A stretch of DNA of 64,000 nucleotides from Dolomedes plantarius (taxonomy: Eukaryota > Arthropoda > Arachnida > Araneae > Dolomedidae), in contig OU015499.1 in assembly GCA_907164885.2 (NCBI GenBank), forward strand, positions 158,264,328 through 158,328,327. The letters run 5' to 3'. The notes under the pieces were generated by a model that saw only the letters and a list, made by a program, of their open reading frames with translations, was not told the DNA's origin and searched no databases. Position numbers and translations under genes: made by a program. Each line of letters begins with the position of its first letter. Position 1 is the stretch's first letter. Shown here in pieces: positions 10,030-22,116 of this stretch.

Positions 10030-11330
10030 CAGAGGCTGTTCGCACATTTTTTAGACGATTTTGGTAAGCGGTAATAAAAAATCGTTTGCTGCAAAAGAAA
10101 TAATTGCAATTGTACTATGTTTTTAAAAGTCTAAATTATCGTCTGCGGCTTGAAAGTTTTGTTTTTATTCAAAATGGCGTTCTTCACAAAGCAGTGGTTC
10201 GAAGGCTACATTTATGCTCTTTCCGAAGAGAAATATGCATACTCCATTATCCAAAAACGATGTGAGAGTCATGGTTTTGTGATATCTAAAGCGTCGATAG
10301 GTAATATCGTCAACAAGAAAGGAAAAAAACGTCAAACTGGAGCCTCAAGTGGGACAAAAATTCCAAACAAGTGTCCAAGGAAAAAACTGACATCTTCGAC
10401 TATTGCAAAGGTACGTTGTTTAATGTTAAAAGAAAATCCCCCTAGTCAAAGGACAGTTGCAAAATCATTAAAATGCTCGGTGTCCACTGTAAACAAAATG
10501 ATAAACGTTGATTTAAATCTTAAGAAAGCGAAAAAACGCAATGTGCATCGTCTTCTTCCAAATCATATCACTGAACGCAGGACACGCTGGAGAATTCTAT
10601 ATGAGAAACACTTATCCAAAGAAAAATGGAAAACAATTGTCACAATAGATGAATCATCGGTGTATTTAAATGATTGCAACAAAAAAAGAGCCATTTATTA
10701 TCATAAAAGGGGAGAAAAAAATTTAAGTACATGGTTTAAAGAATCGAAAGAAAGTTTTTCTAAGGGATTCATGATTGTTCCTGGTTTCTCGTATAATGGC
10801 AAGTTAAAAATAAAGAGAGTAGAAAAAAATGTCAAGATTAACTCCAAATACTACAGGAACATATTTTATCGCCAATTTTTCTGAATGAAATACCATCGCT
10901 TTACCCACAGTGCCATCAATCTGTGAGACTCCATCAGGACAAAGCTAGCAGTCACACATCAAAATCCACTGTAAATTTCCTAAAAGAAATGGAACAAAAA
11001 ACTGGTATCAAGGCCATACCCTTCACTGATATCCCTACTAAATATCCCGATGTATCACCTATGGATTTTTGTGCTTTCGGCCTTTTAAAATCTGCATTAT
11101 CCAAACGTCGTCCCAAAACCCTTACAGGACTCTGGAAAGCTGTTCAGGGGGAATGGGATAGAATACCTCTTCTGACACTTCAAAAGGCATTATTATCCTG
11201 GAAATTGCGGTGTCGAAAGATAGTTCAGAATAAGGGATGTCAAATAGAACATTTAAAACACAAGAATTTTATGTAATTTAGTTATGTGAATACAATATAC
11301 ATCGTCTAAAAAATGTGTGAACAGCCTCTG
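10030..11330 (+). mobile_element. mariner-like (DD41D) DNA transposon
   Basis: Terminal inverted repeats of 30 bp with one mismatch (cagaggctgttcgcacattt at the left; the complement of aaatgtgtgaacagcctctg at the right) are flanked by TA on both sides. Copy B keeps the uninterrupted target (aaagtaataactcg at 37921-37934), so this is a filled/empty pair. The element is 1301 bp, a normal length for Tc1/mariner. It encodes one transposase broken by a single frameshift. Insertion followed the segmental duplication. Confidence 0.97.
10150..11276 (+). pseudogene. mariner-like transposase with one frameshift
   Basis: Two frames, 10150-10884 (244 codons) and 10923-11276 (117 codons), read as one transposase. 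The N-terminal third is the helix-turn-helix DNA-binding part (SKASIGNIVNKKG; QRTVAKSLKCSVSTVNKM). The first catalytic aspartate is in VTIDESSVYL, the second in HQDKASSHTS, the third in YPDVSPMDFCAFG. Forty-one residues separate the second and third, giving DD41D, the spacing described for rosa-type Tc1/mariner elements. The break lies at the T run at 10876-10880, where the frame changes by one base. Everything else is open, so the element was probably active recently. A start at 10174 (MAFFTKQW) is as likely as 10150. Confidence 0.93.
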
Positions 11331-12160
11331 TAATATCTCGTTTGTAAGACAATATCTAGAAATAAATAATTTATTTCTAGTATATTTATTATGTACTAGT
11401 CTCCTTTATGCGTACATAGCTCGCTGAGTGGATGTATACAAATCAGAATTGGAAAATGTTGACTGTTCTAAACCCTCAATCTTAAAGATTGTCATAAAAC
11501 GCTAACATTTCTGTTCAGTAATGGATTTTTTTTTTAGTTTTCTTTGGCCCAACATTCGAATACAGTAGAAAATAAAGATTTTTTTACTAGATGGAAATGC
11601 ATAAAGGAGCATTTATAAGAATAAACTTTAATATAGAAGCTTACGTAACCTTAAATATTCATCCTTAAAAATTGAACTTTAATTATAAACCTTACAAATT
11701 CAAGCACTCATCCGTCACAAAACCCCACCCCCCAAAGAAGTTGAAAAAAAAATTAAATACAATAAAATTCGAATGTATCAATATTTTCTAATAGAAATAA
11801 CAATAAATACCATTTTGTTTTCAAAATTTTCTTTAATTTTATTACACTTTAACTAGCAGCAATCACCCAGCACTCAGACTTCACAGACTACAAAAAGGTA
11901 CACAGATAACTGTTTTGAAATATTTTATTCACGATTTGAAACACATAAAAGCCCTTTGTGCAAAAGGTAAACGGAAAGAAATTTGAAGAATTTATACTGT
12001 TGTCAATTTTAATGTATTATATACTTATCCTACTACTTAAATTGTAGAGACAGTGTGGTGAAAAATATCTGTAGCCACCAAACTACAATCGAAATATGCC
12101 TAAACGAGCCTATAAGCTCCATATTCTTTGATATTTCCTGTAATGATTTTATATATTTTA
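11331..12160. other. Duplicated spacer, no gene seen
   Basis: AT-rich, matching 37930-38754 of copy B. Only poly-T tracts and short frames; nothing recognisable. Confidence 0.6.
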
Positions 12161-12290
12161 CTAGCTGAAAACCCGTACTTCGCTACGGAGTACATTCAAA
12201 TTAAATACAACGGTCAATGTATGCAATTCATGCCAAATATAAATATATATTATATGATAAATACGACGATCAATGTATACAATTGATGCA

Positions 12291-12321
<31 letters not shown>

Positions 12322-12970
12322 AGAAAATCGTAAAGGATAATTTTATAGACAAAATAATGTAGAAGAAAATATTAAAATTAAATCTAATATAAAGAATACT
12401 AAAGAATATAGTACAGTTAATATAGTACAGTTTTTAGAACATTTCTTTTACTGTATTTTAATATTTTTTTGGATAATGTCCAATCGTCTGCCGCATTAGC
12501 AAGGAAAAAAAATCATTTTTTGTTTATTTAGTTGTTATGCACGTGACGATAAATTTATTTAAAGTACCAGAAAAAGAAATCACGTGATCAGCATTTAATA
12601 AATTAAATTCTAAAAATTAATCTTTAAAAATTCACCAAAAATCAGGAAATAAAGGTAAAGATTCGAAAAAGATTTCATTTAAAAGGAAATTTTATGATCT
12701 TTCTCGTGATATAAATTTTATAACCCTCAATGTATTATTTTAAATGCAAACGTAAAAAAAGTTTAAAAAACAGCTTAAAAATTTAATTTAAAAAAATCTA
12801 AGAAGAATTTTTGAAAAATCTTTCTTAGTGCACCCCTACACCATTAGAAGAATCGCCATGCAAAATTTCAGCCCTTTAGGTCCAGCGGTTTGGTCTGTGC
12901 GTTGTATGTCAGTCAGTCAGTGAATGAATGAATGAATGAGTCAGTTACGGAACTGTTTTATATATATAGA
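12161..12970 (-). mobile_element. Non-autonomous Helitron
   Basis: On the minus strand it begins TCTATATATATAAAACAG and ends with CTAG, preceded by a short GC-rich hairpin (cgtagcgaagtacggg). It sits exactly between A and T: the copy B empty site reads tatattcta/ttagat at 38746-38760. These are the Helitron hallmarks (5' TC, 3' CTRR with upstream hairpin, A-T target, no target duplication). No Rep-helicase frame. A related copy is at 59774-60453. Confidence 0.93.
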
Positions 12971-13453
12971 TTAGATTTATAAACTTTTTCATCTGGTGGT
13001 AACCAACCTTTTTCATCGAATGTTAACCTCTGGAATTTCTTGGAGCATTAAACTTAATAATTAAAGATGAAATTATTTTGAGTTACAGACAACTAAATTG
13101 AATAAAAAGAAAAAGTATTAATATTGCTTATGCATTATTGATCGGAACGATTGCGTAGTTTTGTGGAGATCCCTACAAACCGTAACATCAAATCTCTAAA
13201 CGTCCTAGTTATCTACCAGAAAAAAAGAATAAATATAGCTAAGTAACTTCGTGCCCTAATTACAATAAATTTAAAGTGCTCAGTAGTTTAATTAATCCAG
13301 AACATTATTTATAACATCTTAGTTTATAGATATCTCATTTCCTAGCACAAACGCTATTATATATCGCTATTGATTTCACGTGACAAATACGAAAAAATCG
13401 TGATTGTATAGTGTTGATATATGTCACTAAAATTCCCTTTTCTCTCTTTGCAG
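12971..13453. other. Spacer and intron-like tract before the zinc-finger exon
   Basis: No coding signal. It ends in a pyrimidine run, ttttctctctttgcag, a good splice acceptor shared with copy B (39220-39235). If the zinc-finger gene is or was transcribed, this is its intron. Confidence 0.5.
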
Positions 13454-13740
13454 GTGCTTGGTACAGAATTTTAGATCCTAAACTAAAATTTTTGTTGTGT
13501 CCCAAATTTAGAAAATCAACGTAATACTGGCAGTTAGTTTTCTGGTCATGTTATAAAGATACATCGGCTTGCCAGAAGAGCAAATGTGTGTATTTCGATT
13601 GTAGATACTTTCCAATGAATGTCATTCCTGCGAGTAGAACCCAACTAAAGCCGAAGATGAATTCACTCCATGTGACACTATAGAATTGGTCTATATTTAA
13701 AAGTTCGAGTGTTCCGATTCCCACTCTAACCGAAGAAATT
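13454..13740 (+). pseudogene. 5' exon of zinc-finger gene, copy A (broken)
   Basis: Starts right after the acceptor. Reading in the phase used by copy B gives LDPKLK, CPKFRKST, a stop, then SACQKSKCVYF. The same phase continues into the first zinc finger at 13741 but meets a second stop near 13680. Compared with copy B this is the more damaged exon. The cysteine- and aromatic-rich segment does not match a domain I know. Confidence 0.5.
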
Positions 13741-15850
13741 TTCGAATGTAATTTATGTGACGGAAGATTTTCAAAATTGCCCACCTTAAATACGCATCGT
13801 TCGTACCAAATTGCTGATATTACTCTCCGCACACACGCTAGAGAAACATTTCGCATGTTCTGCATGTGGGAAAATGTTTTCTGAACAGGGTAGTTTGAAA
13901 ACACATTTCCGCATCCACACAGGAGAGACTCCTTTTGCATGCTCCGTATGCGAGAAAAGATGTCCTACAATGGGTTATTTAAAAATACATCTCCTCACCC
14001 ACACGGGAGAGAAACCTTTCGCATGCACTGTATGTGGGAAATTGTTTCCTAAACAACGTAGTTTAAAAATACATCTCCGTACACACACAGGAGAGAAACC
14101 TTTTACATGCATTGTATGTGGGAAAATGTTTTCTGAACAGGGTAGTTTGAGAATACATCTCCGCACCCACACGGGAGAGAAACCTTTCGCATGCACTGCA
14201 TGTGGGAAGAAATTTTCTCAACAGGGTAGTTTGAAAACACATTTCCGCATCCACTCAGGAGAGACTCCTTTTGCATGCTCTGTATGCGAGAAAAGATTTC
14301 CTACAATGGGTTATTTAAAAAGACATTTCCGTACCCACACAGGAGAAAAACCTATCGCATGCACTGTATGTGAGAATAGGTTTTCTACACAGAGTAATTT
14401 GCAAAGACATCTCGTTACCCACACGGGAGAGAAACCTTTCGCATGCACTGTATGTGAGAGTAGGTTTACTCGATTGCATTCTTTAAAATTACATCTCCGC
14501 ATCCACACGGGAGAGAAACCTTTCGACTGCACTGTTTGTGGGAAAACGTTTTCTAGACAGGATGAATTAAAAAAGCATTTACGAATGCACACGGGAAAGA
14601 AACCTTTCGCATGCACTGTATGTAGGAAAACGTTTTCTGATCAGGATCATTTAAAAACACATTTCCGCTCCCACACGGGAGAGAAACCTTTCGTCTGCAC
14701 TGTATGTGGAAAAACGTTTTCTGTACAGGGTGGTTTAAAAAGCCATTTCCGCATCCACACAGGAGAGAAACCCTTTTCCTGCACTGTATGTGAGAGTAGG
14801 TATTCCGTACTGCATGCTTTAAAAGCACATCTCCGCACCCACACAGGAGAGAAACCTTTCGCATGTTCTGTGTGTGGAAAAATGTTTTCTCTACAGGGTA
14901 GTTTAAAAACACATCTCCGTATACACACAGGAGAGAAACCCTTTGCCTGCACTGTATGTGAGAACAGGTTTTCTCAACTGACTTCGTTAAAAGTACATCT
15001 GCGCACCCACACTGGAGAGAAACCGTTCGTCTGCATTAAATGAGAGAAAAGATTATCTCAATCGGGTCTTTAGAAACACATCTCCGCACCCACACAGGGG
15101 AGAAACCTTTCGCCTGCACTGAATGTGAGAAAACATTTTTTGCACAGGGTCATTTACAAAGACACCTTACCTACACGGGAGAGAAACCTTTCGCATGCAC
15201 TGTATGTGAGAATAGGTTTTCTCGACTACATTCTTTAAAAGTACATCTCCGCACCCACATGGAACAGAAACCTTTCGCATGCACTATTTGTGGGGAAATG
15301 TTTTCTACACAGTATAATTTAATAACACATCTCCGCACCCACTCGGGAGAGGAACCTTTCGTATGCCCTGTATGCGAGATAAGATTTCCTACACAGGGTG
15401 ATTTTAAAAGACATCTCCGTACCCACACGGGAGAGAAACCTTTCGTCTGCATTGAATGTGGTAAAAAATTTTCCCGACTTGGTCCTTTGAAAACATATCT
15501 CCACTCCCACACGGGAGAGAAACCATTCGCATGCACTGTATGCGAGATAAGATTTTCTCAACAGGATGCTTTAAATAGACATCTCCGCACCCACACATGA
15601 GAGAATCCTTTCGTATGCAGTGTGTTCGAAGAAAAATTTTCTTCGCAGGGGAATTTGAAAACGCATGTCCTTATCCGTGGAAGAAAGACTTGGTCTGCAC
15701 TATCTATGAGTAATGGTTTTCTGAATTCGATCATGTAAAAAAGCATGTTTGTAGCCACACAGAAGAGAAATCTTTCGTCCTGACTGAGTGAGAGAAAATA
15801 TTTCTTTTCAGTGTGCTTTAAAGAGACATCTATCTTCCTACCCATTCAGG
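13741..15850 (+). pseudogene. C2H2 zinc-finger array, copy A (about 22 fingers, three breaks)
   Basis: Tandem C2H2 fingers joined by TGEKPF linkers, the usual layout of a DNA-binding transcription factor. One finger (FECNLCDGRFSKL) lies at 13741-13800. A 2-bp loss in the next linker shifts the frame; 14 complete fingers follow in 13811-15043. A Cys codon then becomes TGA (15041-15043) and a 1-bp loss follows; about seven more fingers run to 15600, two of them missing a zinc-binding His (QRHLTY; LKTYLHSH). After the shared stop at 15598, decayed fingers continue to about 15840. Fingers 1-2 and 5-6 of the main frame are near copies, showing an internal four-finger duplication. The 410-codon middle frame is intact and could still be translated, but the whole looks like a pseudogene. 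Confidence 0.88.
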
Positions 15851-17470
15851 GATATAACCCACTTTCTACTATCGTATGAAGCGAATTTTTTTGTCCGACC
15901 GTGGGGAAAATGTCCTTGAAATTCGAATTCAATTTCAGGTTTGACGGCGTTTATTTAAAGGAGATATTGTACGTAATCATATTTTGGAGTTAATTTAGTG
16001 TTTTACGACATTTTTCGTTTGAAATTGTTTAAAAATATACGCTGTTGCGGTAATCCTTTGAAGGATCGCCACGATCCTTGATGGGATACTTGACCCACCC
16101 AAGTGATTGGAGTGAAAAACCTTGTCATACCTGTTTTCACTGTAGGAAAGCGTGTCATGAAATGTCACTTACGCAAGAGTTCTGGTTTTGGTTTTTGCCC
16201 AATATGAAATTATAATGTGTAAGATTTGTTTTTCTCTACATCTGTTGTGTTCTGTAAATTGGAAATAATTATGCATAATGATATATAAATAAATATTTTG
16301 TATCATTTATATAAATAAATATTTTATGACTTCATATCGAGACTGAATTAATTTTCGCTTTTGTCTCTCTTAATTATTTTAAAGTAATTTAGCTGTTAGT
16401 AGATGGGTTTTTTCTGTTTTGTAATGTGCAACCAAAGTAATTAACGCATGGAGCATCTAATTATACTTTTATATTAAATGTCTCAATTTTTTATGTATGA
16501 ATAATTAATTTCAATTTTGAACTCAACTCCTGAAATATGTTTATAAAGTGCACCAGGTCTCGTCTGTTGAATAATTAACTCTTTACTGAGTCTTGTATGA
16601 TATTTAGACAGTAAATTTGATCATCTGATATCACTCCGAGAGTGGCACCGGTAATGAAACAGGAAACCTTTAAAAGTGACGTTTTACATTATAAGACGAA
16701 GTCTGATTGGTATTTAAAGCAAGTATTTTGAGAATTTGTTTAGCAATTTGCTGGGCAGCTAAAATAGGCGATAAATTGTGTGTCTTAATCAAATTAAATG
16801 TGATCTTGTACGCAAAAACACAAGCGTATCTAAAATTCATAAGAATGTGGAGGCATCAGTTAGAAAATTTATTTTGCACAAACAACGTGGTCTAAAGGAA
16901 AATACTATCTCCTTTGGAGAAATTTCTAAACTTTAAGAATATCATTTCGAAGTTACAGTTAGACACGTTTGAGGATAAAGCTTCTGTTGATGTCACCAAG
17001 AAAATAATAACGATATTGTTATTTTGCGGTTTATTTACCGCACATAACATTTACCGTTCTTCACAGACTGTAAACAGTTATATTTTGCTGCTCACTAAAT
17101 GAGAGAACATTGAATATGTACAACAACATATACATGAACACTAATTCATCTAAAACTACTGCAGCATGTCAAAAGCATATAGAACAACTTCCGAAGGAAA
17201 GTCGTGTGTGCGCGCAGCCGAGGAAATCTGGAATCAAAGTTGGGGTTGCTTTTCAGCCCGGAATTACTCACCGTAAGCTTTTGCGGACTGAAATCGGGTG
17301 TCCATGCAGGTTTCAGTCTGTCAAGAGATATGACTGACTCTTTCTGCCGCACCACATTAAAATTTATCACTTCAACGTATCACTAGAAACTGTCCGTTGT
17401 ACGCAGGGACTAATGGTGGTTTCATATGATCTTGGTGAACAAACACATGTGTACACGCCTGTAACGCTGT
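15851..17470 (+). other. Duplicated 3' flank of the zinc-finger array
   Basis: Matches 40800-42372. AATAAA signals occur (for example 16288-16294 and 16308-16314) and may be the gene's polyadenylation sites. Short frames such as 16707-16895 and 17110-17337 are not conserved as coding in copy B. Homology with copy B stops just after 17465. Confidence 0.5.
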
Positions 17471-17569
17471 GAAGATAAAAAATTAAGCAATTATTAAGAA
17501 TAAGAATTTAAGTTTAAAGAGTTAAATTAAAAATTTAGAGAAGGTAAGATGAAAAAACAAATAAGTTTA

Positions 17570-17760
17570 AGATAAGGTGGCCCTCTTCAGGGTCATGCAA
17601 TTCGTAATGAGATGATTGCAGATTTCCGATGGGGGAAAATGAAAATATCAAGGTAGGGAAATTTGGAATAGGCGATACCACCTAGGACCGAACCCACAAC
17701 GGCATATACAGAGCGAGCCAGCTACTGGCTTTTATAGCCAGAAACTGGATATCATGTGAC
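17570..17760 (-). repeat. tRNA-like SINE candidate
   Basis: On the minus strand gtgggttcggtcctagg resembles a polymerase III B box, with an A-box-like tagctggctcgc about 35 bp upstream. No cloverleaf with a proper acceptor stem is evident, so it is a SINE head and not a tRNA gene. The rest of the unit is unrecognised. Confidence 0.4.
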
Positions 17761-17873
17761 CAGATGCGCACGCGCATTTAATCATTTGCATATGACTCTG
17801 ACATCTACAGGTCCTGTAATTTTCTCATCGCTAAGCGCATTCCTTTATGGTGTTGCAATTTCACTTTTGACGA

Positions 17874-17875
<2 letters not shown>

Positions 17876-17956
<81 letters not shown>
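17876..17956. repeat. (TA)n microsatellite
   Basis: About 80 bp of pure TA immediately before the left LTR of the next element. Together with 21523-21563 it was one TA tract before the LTR element inserted. Confidence 0.97.
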
Positions 17957-17961
<5 letters not shown>

Positions 17962-18320
17962 GATATAAAATTTAAGTTGATCCCCTGTAAATTTTCTTCC
18001 CTTCCCATGCTTAAGATCGCATCACCAAATTCTGTTTTCAAGAACCCAGGAATATTTTTCATAGCGTCAGCAATTCCTGGGCAAGCCACGAAACTGTACG
18101 ACTACTTTTCTATGCCCAAATAAGGTAATCGTCCTGCACAACTGATGCAGCTTGCAAAAAACATCTTTGGTCAGCAAATTCTTCAACCGCAGATACCTCT
18201 ATACTCAAACCCCGGGAATCACTCTGGTGTTGGCTTTCCATTAGATCAGATGTCTGTTTAGCCACTCGGAAATAAATTTCTTTTTCTAAAAGTTCTGTAA
18301 TCTGATCTTATTTCATTACA
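17957..18320 (+). repeat. 5' LTR of the LTR element
   Basis: Begins tgaaagatataaaattt and ends tttcattaca. It differs from the right LTR at three single bases. Confidence 0.93.
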
Positions 18321-19214
18321 GAATTTATAGCCGGCAGGATAGTCGCGTAAAAGTTAAATTTGCTTTCTTTCATTTTGTATGATGTATGTTCTTTCTTCGT
18401 TTCTCTTCCATGTTTTAATCAATGTTTTTTGCATTTGAGTCTTTAAATTATCCACATGAATATTTTCTCATCTTTATAAAATATTTTATAGATTATAAGA
18501 GTTAAGAATTTGTTTTATTATATTGAAGTATTAAAGTATGGTTTTGAATCCTCTTGATTATATTATATTGAAGGTTAGTCAGGAATATAAGTACTATAGG
18601 AGATTTTCTGGTGTAAAAGTAGAAATTCAAGGCGTAGTTTGTCATATAAACGGAGCGTCCTTCTAATAGCTGCTAGGGTACCATAATAAGCCACGGTTGA
18701 TTTTTCACACCCGTCTGCTAATAAATGTTCGCCCACTCCAGAAATTTCCCAAAATAGAAAGAATAGAGAATAAATAAATAGGAAAAAAAAAGTATAAAGA
18801 GAGATATGTTTGAATATATTGAATAAAGTGTGAGGAATATTACATATTTTATCAATTAAGAGAAGGATTTATAAGTTTTGAACAAGCATGAGCAGTTTTA
18901 CATGTTTCTTTCAATTCACATATTGGTTAGAGATTTTAGTTGATTATTGAATGATTATGAAAAGTACATGAATAATAATGAGAAGGAAAGGAAGTTGTTT
19001 GGAAGATTGTAAAGAAATTTGAAGGGTGATAAATTTTGATTCCATACATTTAAAAACAAATACTTTTTCTCTTGTATTTTATGATGTGTTTTTGATTTAA
19101 AGGATAATAATAATGGTGATAATAATGTGAATGTCAGAGATCCGTTTCCTTTTTGTTTTGTTGGGTGCCTAACACCCCTTTGACTCCACTTATGTGGTTA
19201 AACGTTGTGTGTTG

Positions 19215-19252
<38 letters not shown>

Positions 19253-21158
19253 TCTTGTTTAAACTCTCTTTTTGAGCTACTTCTGTGTGTACTTATTAAT
19301 GTGGATCTCATGAACAATTGTATAGTTGTAGTATTATTTTGATAAAAATTTCTGGAACAGATGTGGACTTCTACATTACATTTGAGTATTATAGGTGTTT
19401 TTATATTTTTGATATGTTAATAACTGATATTGTAATGAAGATTGTTGACACATGATGAAGATAACCTAACTTTGATGGATTTAGATACCTACCTAAATTT
19501 CGTAGTTAATTATATTTATTTAGAGAACTTTTGATGCTAGTTTGCCTTCTACAAATTACCATCTGAATTATTTTAAAAGAATATTTATTAAAAGGAATGT
19601 TGATGTGCTTAAGTTAAAGAAACATTTTGTCAATGTTGGGGCTAACATGACATGTCACAGGTTACCCCTAATTTTGTCAAGTGTGTTGATGATCTGAGTT
19701 ATATTATTTTTGTTGACACCGGAGAACTCTTTTGCTAGCACAAGGGGTAGTTCCTCCCCCAGAGGGATGAGCCTCTTGCTGTCGTTGCACCAAGGCACCC
19801 TCGTGATCACTGACAATCTTTCACGTTAGACATCACAGAGGATAGCCCATTTCACCTCCAGTTTTGTCACTTATGTCATGATAGGTACCAATGCTTTTAG
19901 AATTTGACTATTTTGAAGTGAAACTAGTAACGATGTTAAAGCACACAATGTTTTGAATATTACCTAATATGAAGCTGATGCCCATTTACTTAATTAAGAA
20001 GTTATAACAAGTTATTTTGAGTTGTTTAATTTATGATCTTATATATTGTTAAAAAACTTGACAGGTATCTAAATTCTATGCTCTAATTGAAGTAACACTT
20101 TCAGAATAATATAACAAATCAATTTTATAATTATTAAGGTGAATTTTGAATTTTATAATATTTAATTTAATGTCATGATGCATTCTTTTCCTCATTTGAG
20201 TTGTTCTTGTTTTGTTTTTATTTTTCTAAAATTTTTAAAAATTGTCGGGTTGTGATGGCCACACAACTCGAAACTTTTTTTTTGTCATTCGGCAAAATTT
20301 TTATTTTTGGATCTTGGGGTTTTTCTTTGAGTGCAACTACAGTTGAGAAACTGAATCCATCTACCTGCATTTGATCATCCACAAAAAATTTTTTGAAGTG
20401 GTGGGAGGAATCTGTTTTAACCTCCTTTCCAACTTCAGAGTCAGCATTCCTCAGCAAACGTGAGGATACACGGTTGTTTGAGAGAGATGTGATTTGTGTA
20501 TAAGAAGTAAGGTATGTTAAAGGTATTAAACGTGTATTGCTATTGAAACGAATTTTGATGTAATGAAGTTGTTTTATTAATGTAACAGTACTTTGAAGAA
20601 AAAGAAGAGATATTGATATGAAATTAATGTAAAAATTTATAATATTGTAATTTTGCATGAATAGAGAATTGTTATGAATATAAGAGTACCCAAGGAAGTT
20701 AAAAAATATAATAGAGTGTATTTTGATTGTGATATAAACAATGTCAGTATTAATAGAATATAGGGTGAGAACTAATAATAATACAATATGTGGACAGTGT
20801 TAAGAGATAGTTTCCAGGTAGTGTAAATATTTATATTGTGTTTTATTCATATCAAATATATCAAGATAATATGTCATGTAATCATAGAATTTATGTTATC
20901 GTCTTATATTTCGAATACCAGTCTTATATTTTGAACTTATACTGTAATTATGGTAAAGTGCATACGAAGCAAATAAGATGAAGGATAGTAGGGAAACCGC
21001 ATGGACCTGCTATCTGGAGGAACCATTGTGGACTTTGCCAGATATTTTTGTAATCTTCTGTTATATTCTGTATAATTGTAATATTTTGTAGTTTATTTCT
21101 TTATGTTATGTATGAAAGCCTCCACCCGGGTAGACAACGTTTTTAAAATGGGGGGATA
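18321..21158. other. Interior of the LTR element
   Basis: AT-rich, with a poly-A run near 19221-19248. One minus-strand frame of 146 codons (20218-20658) opposes the element. Its C-terminal part (FVDDQMQVDGFSF; KIKILPNDKKKVSSC) has balanced amino-acid composition and could be a captured exon or an antisense frame, but I do not recognise it. Confidence 0.45.
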
Positions 21159-21518
21159 TGAAAGATATAAAATTTAAGTTGATCCCCTGTAAATTTTCTT
21201 CCCTTCCCATGCTTAAGATCGCATTACCAAATTCTGTTTTCAAGAACCCAGGAATATTTTTCATAGCGTCAGCAGTTCCTGGGCAAGCCACGAAACTGTA
21301 CGACTACTTTTCTATGCCCAAATAAGGTAATCGTCCTGCACAACTGATGCAGCTTGCAAAAAACATCTTTGGTCAGCAAATTCTTCAACCGCAGATACCT
21401 CTATACTCAAACCCCGGGAATCACTCTGGTGTTGGCTTTCCATTAGATCAGATGTCTGTTTAACCACTCGGAAATAAATTTCTTTTTCTAAAAGTTCTGT
21501 AATCTGATCTTATTTCAT

Positions 21519-21522
<4 letters not shown>
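21159..21522 (+). repeat. 3' LTR of the LTR element
   Basis: Same length as the left LTR and almost identical. Directly preceded by the polypurine tract and followed by TA repeats (21523-21563). Confidence 0.93.
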
Positions 21523-21563
<41 letters not shown>

Positions 21564-21566
<3 letters not shown>

Positions 21567-22116
21567 AATAAGATGAAAGAGAAAACCAGTAATAGCTCTA
21601 AAGCTACTTGAAGCCAGGAACATCCAACATGTAAAGAAAAGTATGAATAAGGTTTTTGACAGCATTTCTTCATCAGCGGTGTCAATACTGTCTAAAAACC
21701 AATGGATTGTTTCTGATGAGTATGATCTATTAAATAAACACACTCAGACACCGTACAATCCATTATTAACAGAAGAATTGAATAATAAATGAATTAAGTT
21801 TGAATAAAAGTACTTAACCAAAGAACACCAAGCCTGGCGCTAGTCAGAGTGGAAGTTAAGAACTTGTAACCGCAAGATGACTGATGTCATAAAACTTGCA
21901 ACCATTGAGGTAGTGGATACTCAGTTACAGACTTACTTAGGTTACCATATTTTAAGACTATTATTCCTTTATTTATTTATTTTTTATTATTGTTACTACT
22001 ATGATTTAATATTATTTTTATTTTATTTTACTTATGATTTTTCTTTTTGTTTTTAGTAGTTATTATTTTTATTTTAACCTATTGTTATGTTTAACTTATT
22101 AATGCAACAGAACAAA
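21564..22116. other. Spacer, no gene seen
   Basis: AT-rich sequence with a T-rich block at 21960-22080. A minus-strand frame at 21510-21743 runs partly through the TA repeat and is not credible. Confidence 0.5.

Larger units (their letters stand above)
1..17470 (+). repeat. Segmental duplication, copy A
   Basis: This block matches 32190-42372 in the same orientation and order, at roughly 85-90% by eye in the aligned parts. Shared landmarks are the short frames at 725 and 32839, the gypsy LTRs at 1158/33272 and 7331/35092, the frames at 8501 and 36467, the splice-acceptor exon at 13454 and 39236, the zinc-finger arrays, and the tail at about 17100-17470 and 42000-42372. The left edge lies outside the window; the right edge is where similarity stops, just after 17465. 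Copy A holds insertions that copy B lacks (mariner, Helitron, gag insertion), and copy B lacks most of gypsy pol. Confidence 0.93.
17957..21522 (+). mobile_element. Young non-coding LTR retrotransposon in a TA microsatellite
   Basis: Two 364-bp direct repeats (17957-18320 and 21159-21522) start TG and end CA and differ at three positions (361/364 identical). The right one is preceded by a purine tract, aaaatgggggga, which sets the orientation as plus. TA repeats flank both ends. The 2.8-kb interior has no plus-strand frame resembling gag or pol, so the element depends on enzymes from elsewhere (LARD-like). The primer-binding site is not recognised: the LTR is followed by gaatttatagccggcagg, which does not begin with the usual TGG. 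Confidence 0.92.

Noticed and set aside
13975..15600. Many long minus-strand frames in the zinc-finger region
   Set aside because: They are shadows of the repeated finger codons and show only repeats such as GFSPVWVRRC.
17756..18089. Frames with long YIYIYI runs
   Set aside because: They are translations of the TA microsatellite. The same applies to frames at 21510, 44398, 52318-52648 and 52894-53243.
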